Origin: Lachnospiraceae bacterium
Lineage (GTDB): Bacteria; Bacillota; Clostridia; Lachnospirales; Lachnospiraceae
Direction of reading: 5' to 3'
DNA: 64,000 bases
Assembly: GCA_017427775.1 (NCBI GenBank)
Contig: JAFRSD010000017.1
Location: 62,001 to 126,000, forward strand
Positions 52,992-62,349 of the stretch are shown piece after piece. The position numbers and the translations under genes were made by a program. The stretch's first letter is position 1, and every line of letters begins with the position of its first letter. Below the pieces are notes generated by a model, which searched no databases, was not told the DNA's origin, and was given only the letters and a program-made list of their open reading frames with translations.

Positions 52992-53948
52992 TTATTGTCC
53001 GCTTACGAGCCGGATCACCGGCGCGAAACCGGTCGTTTTTCCGAACTTCATGCGGCATTCAAACAAAGACATGAACTGGGAAGGATCGATCCGTTCGAAA
53101 TCGACCTTCTCAAACCATTCCTTTGTGAACCGTACCGAAACGATTGTCTCTTCTTCATCGAGACCCGTTGCGGGATTGACCATCGTCTTTACGGCGTGCA
53201 CATATACCGTATTTACGGGTAAGAGGGCAAATGTGTCGCGCGCCGTCCGGATGCAGGTGCTGCAAACGTAATCCTGCAGAAGATCATTGTATTTGGTCTT
53301 CGTCAGGTCTTTCTGCGAAAGCTTGCCGCTTTGCGTCACGCCAACTTCAATAACCGGCATTACTTCCTCTTCCATGATCCCGAACTGCACTTCCGCGAAA
53401 TCCGAAGCGTCCGTTCCGAACTCAAACGTGCTTCCGAAATCCCTTAAATCCTCATACGGCTGCATTCTCTCCACCGCCGTATAGTATGCCTCCACATCTC
53501 CGCCAAGCACATGAATGGCAATATCCTTTAATTTCTCATAGCCGTATGCCGAAACATTGCCGTCACAGACCGCACGCCAGTCGACTTCCGGGTCGCATGC
53601 TTTGTGAAGGCTCTTTAGTTCGTCCACATAAGCAGCGTAATTCGCGGCCTCCTGCTGCGCAGCGGCAAGTTCCTGCGCGGCTGTCTGCTGAAGCGCTGCG
53701 TTACTCTTCCCGTCGCGGTAGCCCGTAAGCGGCTTGGTACTCTTCTTACTGCTCTTCTTGCCTGAGTCAAGCGTCTTCACATACGACAGTCCGGTTCCGG
53801 GAAGTCCCACGGAAACCGTCTTCCGTCCGCTCGTATGCATCGTATAATGCATGCCGCGCTTTCCGACGGAAACGCTTGCTCCCTTCGTACCGAGATTGAG
53901 CTTTACTCCCGGCAGTATCGATATGCTTTTCCGATATCTGAGTCCCAT
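52992..53948 (-). CDS. DUF4236 domain protein
   Basis: 318 residues. Residues 1-55 are a DUF4236 domain ('YRKSISILPGVKLNLGTKG', 'SVSVGKRGMHYTM', 'VSVGLPGTGLSYVKT'), a small beta domain found fused to many unrelated modules. The remainder, about residues 70-318, is unrecognised: an Ala/Gln-rich helix (about 75-105), then a mixed alpha/beta region with a CxxC (CSTCIR) near residue 230. No signal or membrane segment. It follows rfbD by 43 bases on the same strand and may be cotranscribed. Confidence 0.7.
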   Translation of the reverse strand: MGLRYRKSISILPGVKLNLGTKGASVSVGKRGMHYTMHTSGRKTVSVGLPGTGLSYVKTLDSGKKSSKKSTKPLTGYRDGKSNAALQQTAAQELAAAQQEAANYAAYVDELKSLHKACDPEVDWRAVCDGNVSAYGYEKLKDIAIHVLGGDVEAYYTAVERMQPYEDLRDFGSTFEFGTDASDFAEVQFGIMEEEVMPVIEVGVTQSGKLSQKDLTKTKYNDLLQDYVCSTCIRTARDTFALLPVNTVYVHAVKTMVNPATGLDEEETIVSVRFTKEWFEKVDFERIDPSQFMSLFECRMKFGKTTGFAPVIRLVSGQ

Positions 53949-53991
53949 AACGTCCTCCTAATCCGCATCTGTTCCCTTCACCGGTTCCGTG

Positions 53992-54906
53992 CTAAATATT
54001 CGCTTCCTTCAAATATCTTGCTACGGCATCCTGCCAGGTCGGAAGCGGGACAAATCCCATCTTCGTAAGCTTTGACTTATCCAGTCTTGAATTGAACGGA
54101 CGGGCAGCCTTGGAAAGACCATACTCGGCCGTCGTCACCGGAATAACATTGGTGGTCAAGCCATACTGACGGTAGAATTCCTTACAGAATTCGTACCAGC
54201 TGATGTAGCCGCCCTCGTTGGTCGCGTGATAATAGCCGTATTTGTCCGTTTCGATCATATCAACCAAAAGGCGGGCAAGATCCAGCGTATAAGTCGGGGT
54301 TCCGATCTGGTCGTTGACAACCCGTACCGTATCATGCGTCTTGCCGACATTGATCATAGTCTTAATGAAGTTCTTGCCGTTTAAGCCGAATACCCATGCA
54401 ATCCGGACGATGAAATACTTCTCAAGGATAGAGGATACCGCAAGCTCACCCTCAAGCTTCGTCTGTCCGTAAACGTTCAAAGGCGCGTAGCATTTGTCAT
54501 CGGGCTCCCACGGACGGTCTCCCTGTCCGTCAAATACATAGTCCGTTGAAATGTAAACCATCTTAGCGTCGATTTCCTTCGCAGCCTTTGCGATATACTC
54601 CGTTCCCTTCGCGTTGATCCGGAACACCTTTTCCTTATTCTCCTCGTCCTCGGCCGCATCCACCGCCGTCCATGCCGCACAGTGTACGATCACGTCCGGC
54701 CGGATGTCTTTCATTGTAGAAAGAACCGCTTCCTCATCCGTAATATCCATCCGTACATACGGGGCCGTCGTTACGGCCGAACCGTCGGCAACACCCGCAT
54801 ATTCGGGCTGAATGTCCGAACCGGTTCCTTCATATCCTCTCTTTGCCAATTCATTGATCACGTCATGTCCGAGCTGTCCGCAGACGCCGGTTACCAAAAC
54901 TTTCAT
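53992..54906 (-). CDS. rfbD: dTDP-4-dehydrorhamnose reductase
   Basis: 304 residues. It makes dTDP-L-rhamnose by NAD(P)H reduction. 'VTGVCGQLGHDVINEL' binds the cofactor; 'VYISTDYVFDGQGDRPW' and 'NVYGQTKLEGELAV' hold the Ser/Thr-Tyr-Lys triad; 'RIAWVFGLNGKNFIKTM' is typical for RmlD. It probably supplies rhamnose for the polysaccharide locus upstream on the same strand; rmlA, rmlB and rmlC are not in this window. Confidence 0.93.
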   Translation of the reverse strand: MKVLVTGVCGQLGHDVINELAKRGYEGTGSDIQPEYAGVADGSAVTTAPYVRMDITDEEAVLSTMKDIRPDVIVHCAAWTAVDAAEDEENKEKVFRINAKGTEYIAKAAKEIDAKMVYISTDYVFDGQGDRPWEPDDKCYAPLNVYGQTKLEGELAVSSILEKYFIVRIAWVFGLNGKNFIKTMINVGKTHDTVRVVNDQIGTPTYTLDLARLLVDMIETDKYGYYHATNEGGYISWYEFCKEFYRQYGLTTNVIPVTTAEYGLSKAARPFNSRLDKSKLTKMGFVPLPTWQDAVARYLKEANI

Positions 54907-54973
54907 GATAATACCTCCGATATATTAAAACTTTACCATGCCGTCCTATTCCGACTGCAGGTATTGCCTGTCA

Positions 54974-56947
54974 TTATTCCGTAATACCGGCCGTCTCCGG
55001 ACGAATCTGCTCCAGAAGTAAACGGATCAGTTCCACACAAAGCCGGCGGTTTTCAAGATCGCTTTCATATTTGTACTGAAGCTGCGGCTGGAAGCAAAGG
55101 CATGCGTTATTGCCCTGAATCACGCCATAGGTATGACCATCGCTGTCCGTAAACAACGCCTTTGCATCGCCCGTAACGGCTATTTCGAAAAGATTCGGAA
55201 CATTCCTATAAACCGGGTCCACGGAAAGCTTCATTCCCGCAACAGCGGAATTACTTCCGACCAGTTCCTTCTCGGAGATCAGTGCGTTCCTGGCAGCGAT
55301 TCCGAACATTTCATCGCTCCAGTTCCCGCGATTCATTCCGTACATATCCCATTCCCCGAACCGGTAATCCTGAAGCAGCGCTCCGCCGTTCTTTGCAAAC
55401 TGCTCTATTGCGGCAACCGTTTCATCGGATACATAAAACTGGGCAGGAATGATCAGCACGCTGTATTGTCCGAGTCTTCCGGATTGAATTGCTTCATCGG
55501 ATACGATAGCAACATTGCGGCCGAGTTCGAAGCAAACAATCTTATACATCTGTGATATGCTGTCCGAAAAAAAGGCCGTATGCGTCTCCGCTTCGCCTTG
55601 GCTTCGGTAAAAGTTCCATTCGCCCACATAGATCGCATAGTCAGCCTGAGCATGTGATTTCCGCGAACACTTAATCCGGTCTCCGCACCGGTTGAGCACA
55701 ATCCCGTCAAGACTTCCGTCTGCAGAAGCGTAATCAAGTGCTTCCGTAAGCTGCTGCGAATCAACCGCATTCAAATCTGCCTGCAGATAGACCTTTTGAT
55801 ATCCTGCCGTTTTCAGACAGTTGGCCGTCATGGCCGGAAGAACGGTATCCGAAACCGTTACTTCCACAATCGCAAAATCTACGGAATCCGAAAGCTTTAA
55901 AGCGATACCCGCCGCAGTCTTTCCGTCTTCAACGGACAGAACACAGCCGAATCGGGCCGCCGTATGATATCCTTCAGCCTTGATCGCCTGATAAACCGGT
56001 TTCAGAAAAACCTTCAGTTCCTCTTCGCGGAACAGCTGGAAATCCGGATAAACCGCTGCCTCGTTCAACACGCCGTTCGCAATACTGTTCGCGGAAAGCA
56101 TGCCGGTGGGAAGCGTAATCTGCGCAAAGCTGACATAACTGCAGCTGCATGCCTTATTCAAAGCTTCGATGGTGTCATATTTGTCACGAAGGAATGCGCG
56201 GAAGCTGTTCTCCGCGTTCTCGGAATAATCAAACCAGGCCTCTTCCGCCTCCGGATAAGCAACCGTAAGGTCCGGGGTAACGGCGGGGGCAAATGCGATG
56301 ATGGATGTTTCATAGCGGGCTTTCAGTTCCGGTACAACCCGCCTTACATAATTTACGAGAAGTTCGCTGCTTGCCTCGTCGGAATAACTAAGTGTTCCTT
56401 CCGCTCCCGCGCATTTTCCGTAACAGTCTAGCGAAGGACTGACCTTTCGGAACACCCATGCGGGGATAGAACTCTTTGCTTCCAAACCGGAAACATTGAT
56501 CGCCCGTCCGCCTGCATCCAGGATCAGAATAAAACGAAAGCCTTCTTTCTGCAGCCGGTCAAGCGCCGTCTCGTAACGGTCCAAAGAAATAACGCCCTCC
56601 GATTGCTCCGTCAGAGACCAGGCGACAGGAATCAGAAGGCATCCGATTCCTTCCTCTTTCCATTCGGAAATACGTTTTTCAAGACCGTTTAAGTCTTCCA
56701 ATTCAGCGTATCCGAACTTGGGTAACTGTTCATTGCCTGCGGATTCGCCTATACATAACGGTCTTACCGAAGCAGGCTGCCCGTCTTTCAGCACCGTCGT
56801 CTGCTGCGTATTTCCGGGTGTCTGCTTTCCGCTTGCATTTCTGCGGGGAGCAACCACATTTTTCCCGAAAAAATACGCAAAGATATAGAGTGATAATACG
56901 ATTATCACCCCAATCCAAAACTTTTTATGTGATCGAAATACGTTCAA
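54974..56947 (-). CDS. Membrane-anchored GH42-like protein
   Basis: 657 residues from a TTG start (RBS GGGAG, 9-base spacing). A signal anchor (about residues 10-30) is followed by a Gln/Thr-rich linker and a TIM-barrel of the GH42 beta-galactosidase type: 'EEGIGCLLIPVAWSLTEQSEG' early, and 'WFDYSENAENSFRAFLRDKYDTIEALNKAC' in shape, which is the family's conserved FR.WL...Y.TI..LN segment. A trimerisation-like domain ('VLIIPAQFYVSDETVAAI') follows. The catalytic acid site normally written 'N-E' is not obvious, so activity is uncertain. It may trim or bind the polymer made by this locus. Confidence 0.65.
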   Translation of the reverse strand: MNVFRSHKKFWIGVIIVLSLYIFAYFFGKNVVAPRRNASGKQTPGNTQQTTVLKDGQPASVRPLCIGESAGNEQLPKFGYAELEDLNGLEKRISEWKEEGIGCLLIPVAWSLTEQSEGVISLDRYETALDRLQKEGFRFILILDAGGRAINVSGLEAKSSIPAWVFRKVSPSLDCYGKCAGAEGTLSYSDEASSELLVNYVRRVVPELKARYETSIIAFAPAVTPDLTVAYPEAEEAWFDYSENAENSFRAFLRDKYDTIEALNKACSCSYVSFAQITLPTGMLSANSIANGVLNEAAVYPDFQLFREEELKVFLKPVYQAIKAEGYHTAARFGCVLSVEDGKTAAGIALKLSDSVDFAIVEVTVSDTVLPAMTANCLKTAGYQKVYLQADLNAVDSQQLTEALDYASADGSLDGIVLNRCGDRIKCSRKSHAQADYAIYVGEWNFYRSQGEAETHTAFFSDSISQMYKIVCFELGRNVAIVSDEAIQSGRLGQYSVLIIPAQFYVSDETVAAIEQFAKNGGALLQDYRFGEWDMYGMNRGNWSDEMFGIAARNALISEKELVGSNSAVAGMKLSVDPVYRNVPNLFEIAVTGDAKALFTDSDGHTYGVIQGNNACLCFQPQLQYKYESDLENRRLCVELIRLLLEQIRPETAGITE

Positions 56948-56963
56948 AGGTTCAAAGCTCCCG

Positions 56964-57878
56964 TCAAATCATATTCAAATAGCGCAGATAAGCCTTAACG
57001 CCCTCTTCCAAAGAGCGGCACTGCACCCCGGTCACGCCGACAATCTTATCGTTGCTGACGATGTTACATTTGGCGTCAACCGTTCTCGCCTCCACATAGT
57101 TCACCTTCACGTTGAAGCCGAGGCGACGGAACAACTCGATGATCTCATTCTGGGACGTGCCGATTCCCGTGGAAATATTAAAGGTCTGAAGGTCTCCGTC
57201 ATAGTGCACCAATCCCTCAAGCATACGGCAAAGGTCTTCGATGTAAATGTAATCGCGGATAATGCTTCCGTCTCCCCATACTTCCAAGGTCGTATCATTC
57301 ATGACGGCCTTTACAACGGCGTCGATAAACCCGACTCCCTTACGGTAGTCCTGGCCGGGTCCGTAAGGATTGGAGATTCTGCATGCCATCAGATGCGTAT
57401 TCTGCTGCACGTTAAATGCGCGCATGGCAGTTTCGATACAGAGTTTGATGCTTCCGTAATGATTGATCGGTCGAAGCCGGTCACTTTCCACAAACGGACG
57501 GTTTTCCACATATCTGCCGTAAATCGTTCCCGCAGAAGAAAGGAAAAGCAATTTTCCCTGCGTCTGCACCAATCTGTCGAACAGCTTCATGGTCTGAATA
57601 AAATCCTTCGAATATCCGCGCATATAACATGCATTGGAATTACCGGGATTGATCGTTGACAGGGAATGAATGATCGTATCCTGTCCGTCCGTGATCCGGT
57701 CGAGATTGGTATCATCGAAATAATCACCTTCCAGATAACGAACACCTTCTATCGGATTTTCCGGAGCCTTTATGTCAAATACCGAGACTTCATATCCGTT
57801 CGCATGGAAATACCGCGTCAGATTCTGCCCGATAAAACCGCTCCCGCCGAGTATCATGATACTACCGTTTTTGCTCAT
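56964..57878 (-). CDS. NAD-dependent epimerase/dehydratase (UDP-sugar type)
   Basis: 304 residues from the ATG at 57878, 16 bases inside the upstream gene's end. Extended SDR fold: 'ILGGSGFIGQNLTRYF', 'LFLSSAGTIYGRYVENRPF' and the active-site 'HYGSIKLCIETAMRAF' (YxxxK), then 'YGPGQDYRKGVGFI'. It is likely a UDP-glucose 4-epimerase-like enzyme making a sugar nucleotide for this locus. The exact product cannot be read from sequence. Confidence 0.88.
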   Translation of the reverse strand: MSKNGSIMILGGSGFIGQNLTRYFHANGYEVSVFDIKAPENPIEGVRYLEGDYFDDTNLDRITDGQDTIIHSLSTINPGNSNACYMRGYSKDFIQTMKLFDRLVQTQGKLLFLSSAGTIYGRYVENRPFVESDRLRPINHYGSIKLCIETAMRAFNVQQNTHLMACRISNPYGPGQDYRKGVGFIDAVVKAVMNDTTLEVWGDGSIIRDYIYIEDLCRMLEGLVHYDGDLQTFNISTGIGTSQNEIIELFRRLGFNVKVNYVEARTVDAKCNIVSNDKIVGVTGVQCRSLEEGVKAYLRYLNMI

Positions 57879-60087
57879 CCTCTTTGATTCCTTCTGTAAT
57901 ACTCTTATATACCTTGTCGATCTCGACGCTCCAATCGGTTGCAGCCGCACACGCAAGGCCCTTCTTACGGAGATCCGCCAACTCCTCTTTATGGTTCAGA
58001 TAGTATTCAAGCTTATCCGCGATATGAACCGGATCCGAATCGATGACGATGGAATTGGATTCGTCGATCAGCCAGGAGTTGTTCTCGGTTCCCTGCGTTG
58101 CCACAACGGAATTGGAAGCCATTACTTCAAGCGGAAGGAGCGAAAGGTTGGTTAGCGACATGATCAGGCAGATATCGCACTGCGCATACAGATCCGCCAG
58201 CTGATCTAACGGAACACTTCCCGCATTGAGGTGGACGAACGGGATATAATAGTTTCCGACATCCCATCCGGCAAAGATGACTTCGATCTCGGGAATCCTG
58301 CGGTACAATTCCATCAAGGCAAGCATTCCGAGTTCGAATCCGCGTCTCGGGGTCACCGGGCGCGCATAGAAGAACAGCCTCTTCTTATCATCGCGCTTCT
58401 CAATCGGATGATAAAGATCCCTGTCATACGAGAAACGGAAACTGTCGCACTTCATGCCGAACTCTTTCTCAAGTTTGTTCTTGAGCCAGTCTCCGGCGGT
58501 CAGACCGCGGAAACCGAAGCGGTACGTATTTTCCGAAAGCATCGCCTCGGAACCGACCGCAAAGAAATATGACTCGTAATCCTGGACAAAATAGAATTTT
58601 GAAATCGCATTGTCAAAGCGTCTCACATAATATGCGGTCGACCAGGAGGTTGCTACGATGCCATGACAGAAATCCATGCCGTCCGTCGAAAAAAACACCT
58701 CAACCTCGGGATCCAAGATCGGATAATTCTCCTGAAGGAAATTCCGGAGTTCCTTATCCGAGTTGAAGTTCACCGGGGCTTCCACGTAAATCCGGTTCCG
58801 GATGCCCTTCTTTTGAAGGCCGGAAACAAAGCGGAATATGTTGATGTGGCCGCCGGATCCTTTTCCCATCTCCGGAATCACCCAGTTCAGGATGATCGGC
58901 CCATTCTTTGCGGCCTTGTACTCCTTTTCCTTAAACGGGAACGTTTCACGGTCGATAGTAAATCCGAACACCTTCTCCACATGTATCTGGGACGGTTCAT
59001 TCATCTCCTGAACGATGGAATCCGGAACGCCATGATTCTGCTTCAGATAACGAATCCCTTTCTTGAAAAAAGCCCAGTACTTTTTCAACATATGCTTTTT
59101 CTCCTTCTTATTCTTTCGGTTCCTTTGCTGGTATTGCTGGGAGAACAGCTCATCCATCAATTCCTGCATATCCGGAGGGCAGTCCGCGTATTTGCCGCCG
59201 AGATAGCCGTAAACGTGTCTCTTGGTATCGCGGCGGATCGCGTAATTGGCCCAATATATCTTTTTGAAAAATGAGAGCTTCGTGCTCTTTATGTATTTAA
59301 GGTCGCTCCTTATAAGCGCGAACGTTGCCCGCGGAATCTTCCGTGCGGCCGGAACAATCCGGTATCCGTGCAGTTCTCTTAATCCCTTGTATTCGTCGAA
59401 ATACCGTTTGGAATATTGTTTCAGCGGATAATTGTGCGAGTGGTACACCGGCGCATATGGGCAGAATACCTTGTGGTAGCCGAGTTCCATCATCTGCTTG
59501 GTCCACACCTGGTCTTCGGCAAATTCCACCGCCGGATACGGATACTTTTCAAAGACGGACCTCCTCACGCATGCATTGTTGTCCGAGGAAAATGAGAGCA
59601 GATGACGATACCCTTCCTCTCTTGCATACCGCTCGGGATCCTTGATCCAGTAATAGGTATTGTCAATTCCGAACCCTTTGAAATGATTCGTCAGATCCCG
59701 CTCATCCAAAAGGTTGCAGTCCGGATACGGATAGTGGATTCCGAATCCGAGCACGCATTTCGGATCGCGGCGGATTGCCTTGATCATCTGATCGAGCATT
59801 TCGTCCGACGCGGGAAGTGCGTCCTGCGTCAGGAAATAGATAAATTCTCCCGTTCCCAATGAGGCGCCGAGGTTTCTCGTGATCCCGTGCCCGAACCATT
59901 CCGCCGGAATCTGATGCAGTTTAACCTGCGGATACTTACGGATTACGTCAAGCGTCCCGTCCACGGAACCCGAATCCACACAGATCACTTCATACTCGAG
60001 ATCGGTCTTCTGCCGGAATATCGCTCCGAGCACCTGGTCCAGTTGTTCCCCGCCGTTTTTTGTGGGAATACAAATTGTTACATCCAC
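57862..60087 (-). CDS. Double glycosyltransferase: GT2 fused to a WsaF-like GT4
   Basis: 741 residues from a GTG at 60087, two bases after the stop of the upstream gene; the frame opens earlier inside that gene, but the GT2 fold begins with 'VDVTICIPTKNGGEQLD' here. Residues 1-330 are a GT-A family 2 domain ('VICVDSGSVDGTLDVI', 'GEFIYFLTQDALPA', 'FAEDQVWTKQMMELG'). Residues about 385-741 are a GT-B domain like WsaF rhamnosyltransferase ('WVIPEMGKGSGGHINIFRFV', 'KFYFVQDYESYFFAVGSEA', 'LFFYARPVTPRRGFELG', 'CDICLIMSLTNLSLLPLEVMAS'). It should add two sugars, possibly rhamnoses, to the polymer. Confidence 0.85.
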   Translation of the reverse strand: MDVTICIPTKNGGEQLDQVLGAIFRQKTDLEYEVICVDSGSVDGTLDVIRKYPQVKLHQIPAEWFGHGITRNLGASLGTGEFIYFLTQDALPASDEMLDQMIKAIRRDPKCVLGFGIHYPYPDCNLLDERDLTNHFKGFGIDNTYYWIKDPERYAREEGYRHLLSFSSDNNACVRRSVFEKYPYPAVEFAEDQVWTKQMMELGYHKVFCPYAPVYHSHNYPLKQYSKRYFDEYKGLRELHGYRIVPAARKIPRATFALIRSDLKYIKSTKLSFFKKIYWANYAIRRDTKRHVYGYLGGKYADCPPDMQELMDELFSQQYQQRNRKNKKEKKHMLKKYWAFFKKGIRYLKQNHGVPDSIVQEMNEPSQIHVEKVFGFTIDRETFPFKEKEYKAAKNGPIILNWVIPEMGKGSGGHINIFRFVSGLQKKGIRNRIYVEAPVNFNSDKELRNFLQENYPILDPEVEVFFSTDGMDFCHGIVATSWSTAYYVRRFDNAISKFYFVQDYESYFFAVGSEAMLSENTYRFGFRGLTAGDWLKNKLEKEFGMKCDSFRFSYDRDLYHPIEKRDDKKRLFFYARPVTPRRGFELGMLALMELYRRIPEIEVIFAGWDVGNYYIPFVHLNAGSVPLDQLADLYAQCDICLIMSLTNLSLLPLEVMASNSVVATQGTENNSWLIDESNSIVIDSDPVHIADKLEYYLNHKEELADLRKKGLACAAATDWSVEIDKVYKSITEGIKEDEQKR

Positions 60088-60088
60088 T

Positions 60089-62338
60089 TCAGTCGTTCTT
60101 CTTTCGCTTCTTATTCCACCAATGCGTATGCGCTTCCACATAGGCCTCAAGCTCCGCGCTCTTCGCGGCGAGGGCCTCCTCTGCCTGAAGCACGCGCTTC
60201 ATAGCCTCATCATACCCCGTCCTGTACTCGTCACGCTGCCGTTCGAGTTCGTTCGATGCTTTCACCTGCTCATCGTAGGCATTGTGATACTCGTCACGCT
60301 GCCGTCCGAGTTCCCCGTATGCCGCAACCTCTTTATCATAGGCGTCACGGTATTCGTCGCGTTGACGTCCGAGTTCGTTTGCTGCCTTCACCTGTTCGTC
60401 GTATGCCCGATGGTATTCATCACGCTGACGATTCAGTTCCTGCACTGCTTCCGCCTGACGGTCGTAAGCCTCATGGTATTCGTCACGCTGCCGTTCAAGC
60501 TCGTTTACGGCCTTCACCTGCCGGTCATACGCATCACGATATTCGTCACGTTCGCTTTCGATTTTCCGGTAGGCAACGGACTGGGTGTCGTACGCGCCGC
60601 GGTATTCTTCCAGGTCGCCGGAAAGCCTTCGAAGCTCCTTCCCCGCCGCGATCATTTCCTCAAGACTTAATGGCGACTCAGGAATATCACTGTTTCTAAA
60701 CTCTTCAAGTTTATTGTTCTTACCGGATACATACTCCTGGAACCGTAATTCCATCGTGAAGAACCGGTCGCGAAGATCTTCGTCCATTCCGAATTCCCGA
60801 TAGATCCGGTCTCGGTCCGCAGACGAAAAAGCAGCCATGCGAGGGTTCACGAGCAATGCCCGGTAGATCAAAAACGTTAGCGGTACGGCAAATGGAAATA
60901 CCCATTCGTAATCCGTAATCCGGTAGGTTCCGTCTTCTTCGATGAACACGTTATCATAATTTAGGTCAAGGTCCGTTACCTTAAGGGCGGTAAGCCCATC
61001 CGGCAGTTCCTGTTCCCCGAACAGTTTCTCAAACCCGGCGCTTTTTGTAAAAGGCATCGTTCCGTACGCCTTTTGAAGCGCATCGTAAAACTGCTTTAAA
61101 AGTGCAAGAAAACGCTCCACACTGTCCGTTTTCGACAGCCGGTCATTCAACGTATCGCTTTCCAGGTATTCAAATTCAACCGAACCGTCTTCTGAAAGTT
61201 TGCAGGGCGCAAGGCTCACGCCGCATCCTTCGGGGATGCGCGCCTTAATATCTTGATAAGATTCCGTCATCTTAAGAAGGTGTCCGCATGCATCCTTCGT
61301 AGCGGGAACTTTTCTTACAGAGTAAGCACCGTCGTTCTTACAGATGATTGTGGCCTGACGGTATTCCGGTTTCCGTTCGGTCGACATCTTCGCATAGATC
61401 ACGGACGCATTCCGCATAGTTCCTTTTGCGAAAAGCCTTACCAAAAACGAATTGGCGAATTCCGTTATCAATCCCGCATTCATCAGCGTATCCGCTGCCC
61501 GCTGCTCGTTAAAAAGCGTGACACGGTCGGCATCGAAATTCTGCCAGTTCCGGTTCCATTCTCCCTGCCCCGGAAGAAACGCATCGGAGTAGATCCGAAG
61601 CGGGAATTTGTAATCCGGATACGGATAATAAAACTCGCTCTCATAGCCGCATGCATCCGCAAGGCTTTGCAGCTCCGCGCGGCTGAAAGTCTTCGGACCG
61701 TCTGCGTGGGGATAGCCCTCGATGCTTTCAAAAAAGCGTCCCGTATGGTCTTCCCTGCAGCCTGCAAGGTATTTCAATCCAAGTTTGTTCTCAATCGCGA
61801 CAAGCACCTCGCCGTCGCTTTTCAAAACCTTTTTGACAGACGTGAGTACTGCCTCATACGGATCCTTGCAATCGGAAAACACTGCTGCGTATTCAAGCAC
61901 ACCGATCAGAAGCACATAGTCAAACCGCTCTTCAAGATTTGAAAGCACTTCTTCCATCGCCCCGACGATGATCTCAAGCCGGTCGCTGTCGGAATGTCTT
62001 GTTGCGTTGATGCGGCTCCTTCTTAACGACAGATCCACGGCGCAGACGTCAAGTCCTGCCGAAAGAAGCGCTCCGGTCACCGCTCCGCAGCCCGATCCGA
62101 GTTCCAGCACTTTCGCGCCTTTTCGGAACGGATACCAGTTAACGATATTCTCGCGGATCGGCGACAAATGATACAGAACCGGCCAGCTTCCTCTATCCGC
62201 AATGATATCGTTATAATCCTTCTGTGGGTTTTCGACAATCGAAAGAAGTTCATTCTCCGTGGCATCGCCGTCCGAATAACGGTCTTCCCCGTTATACCAA
62301 TTCAGGTTCAGGCGAACCTTGCCAATCATTTCCTGCAT
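60089..62338 (-). CDS. Methyltransferase-kinase-coiled-coil protein (WbdD-like chain terminator)
   Basis: 749 residues. Residues about 60-230 are a SAM methyltransferase ('VLELGSGCGAVTGALLSAGL', 'DYVLLIGVLEYAAVF', 'GEVLVAIENKLGLKYLAG'). Residues about 350-560 look like a small kinase/phosphotransferase: an 'EYLESDTLNDRL' segment, then 'KVTDLDLNYDNVFIEE' and 'YRITDYEWVFPFAVPL', matching the catalytic D-x-x-x-x-N and metal-binding D of APH-like folds. Residues about 594-735 are a coiled coil of 21-residue repeats. This order matches WbdD of E. coli O9a, which caps and measures the O-antigen chain. It is next to a Wzt-type ATPase. ATG at 62338, RBS AAGGGG. Confidence 0.8.
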   Translation of the reverse strand: MQEMIGKVRLNLNWYNGEDRYSDGDATENELLSIVENPQKDYNDIIADRGSWPVLYHLSPIRENIVNWYPFRKGAKVLELGSGCGAVTGALLSAGLDVCAVDLSLRRSRINATRHSDSDRLEIIVGAMEEVLSNLEERFDYVLLIGVLEYAAVFSDCKDPYEAVLTSVKKVLKSDGEVLVAIENKLGLKYLAGCREDHTGRFFESIEGYPHADGPKTFSRAELQSLADACGYESEFYYPYPDYKFPLRIYSDAFLPGQGEWNRNWQNFDADRVTLFNEQRAADTLMNAGLITEFANSFLVRLFAKGTMRNASVIYAKMSTERKPEYRQATIICKNDGAYSVRKVPATKDACGHLLKMTESYQDIKARIPEGCGVSLAPCKLSEDGSVEFEYLESDTLNDRLSKTDSVERFLALLKQFYDALQKAYGTMPFTKSAGFEKLFGEQELPDGLTALKVTDLDLNYDNVFIEEDGTYRITDYEWVFPFAVPLTFLIYRALLVNPRMAAFSSADRDRIYREFGMDEDLRDRFFTMELRFQEYVSGKNNKLEEFRNSDIPESPLSLEEMIAAGKELRRLSGDLEEYRGAYDTQSVAYRKIESERDEYRDAYDRQVKAVNELERQRDEYHEAYDRQAEAVQELNRQRDEYHRAYDEQVKAANELGRQRDEYRDAYDKEVAAYGELGRQRDEYHNAYDEQVKASNELERQRDEYRTGYDEAMKRVLQAEEALAAKSAELEAYVEAHTHWWNKKRKKND
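60180..60560 (-). repeat. 63-bp tandem repeats encoding a 21-residue coiled-coil repeat
   Basis: Six copies, spaced by 63 bases (plus-strand landmarks TCGTCACG or near variants at about 60229, 60292, 60355, 60418, 60481 and 60544). Each encodes RQRDEYxxAYDxQxxAxxEL(x), three heptads, in the C-terminal part of the methyltransferase-kinase protein. The copies differ at third positions and a few residues, so they are not recent perfect duplications. Confidence 0.9.
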
Positions 62339-62349
62339 GAAAATACCCC

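Noticed and set aside
58330..58345. GTTCGAATCC, a tRNA T-loop-like sequence
   Set aside because: It lies inside the glycosyltransferase reading frame, with no acceptor stem or anticodon arm around it.
60150..60200. Upstream start of the double glycosyltransferase at 60150
   Set aside because: It would overlap the coiled-coil gene by 60 bases and add residues with no GT2 similarity; the GTG two bases after the previous stop fits better.
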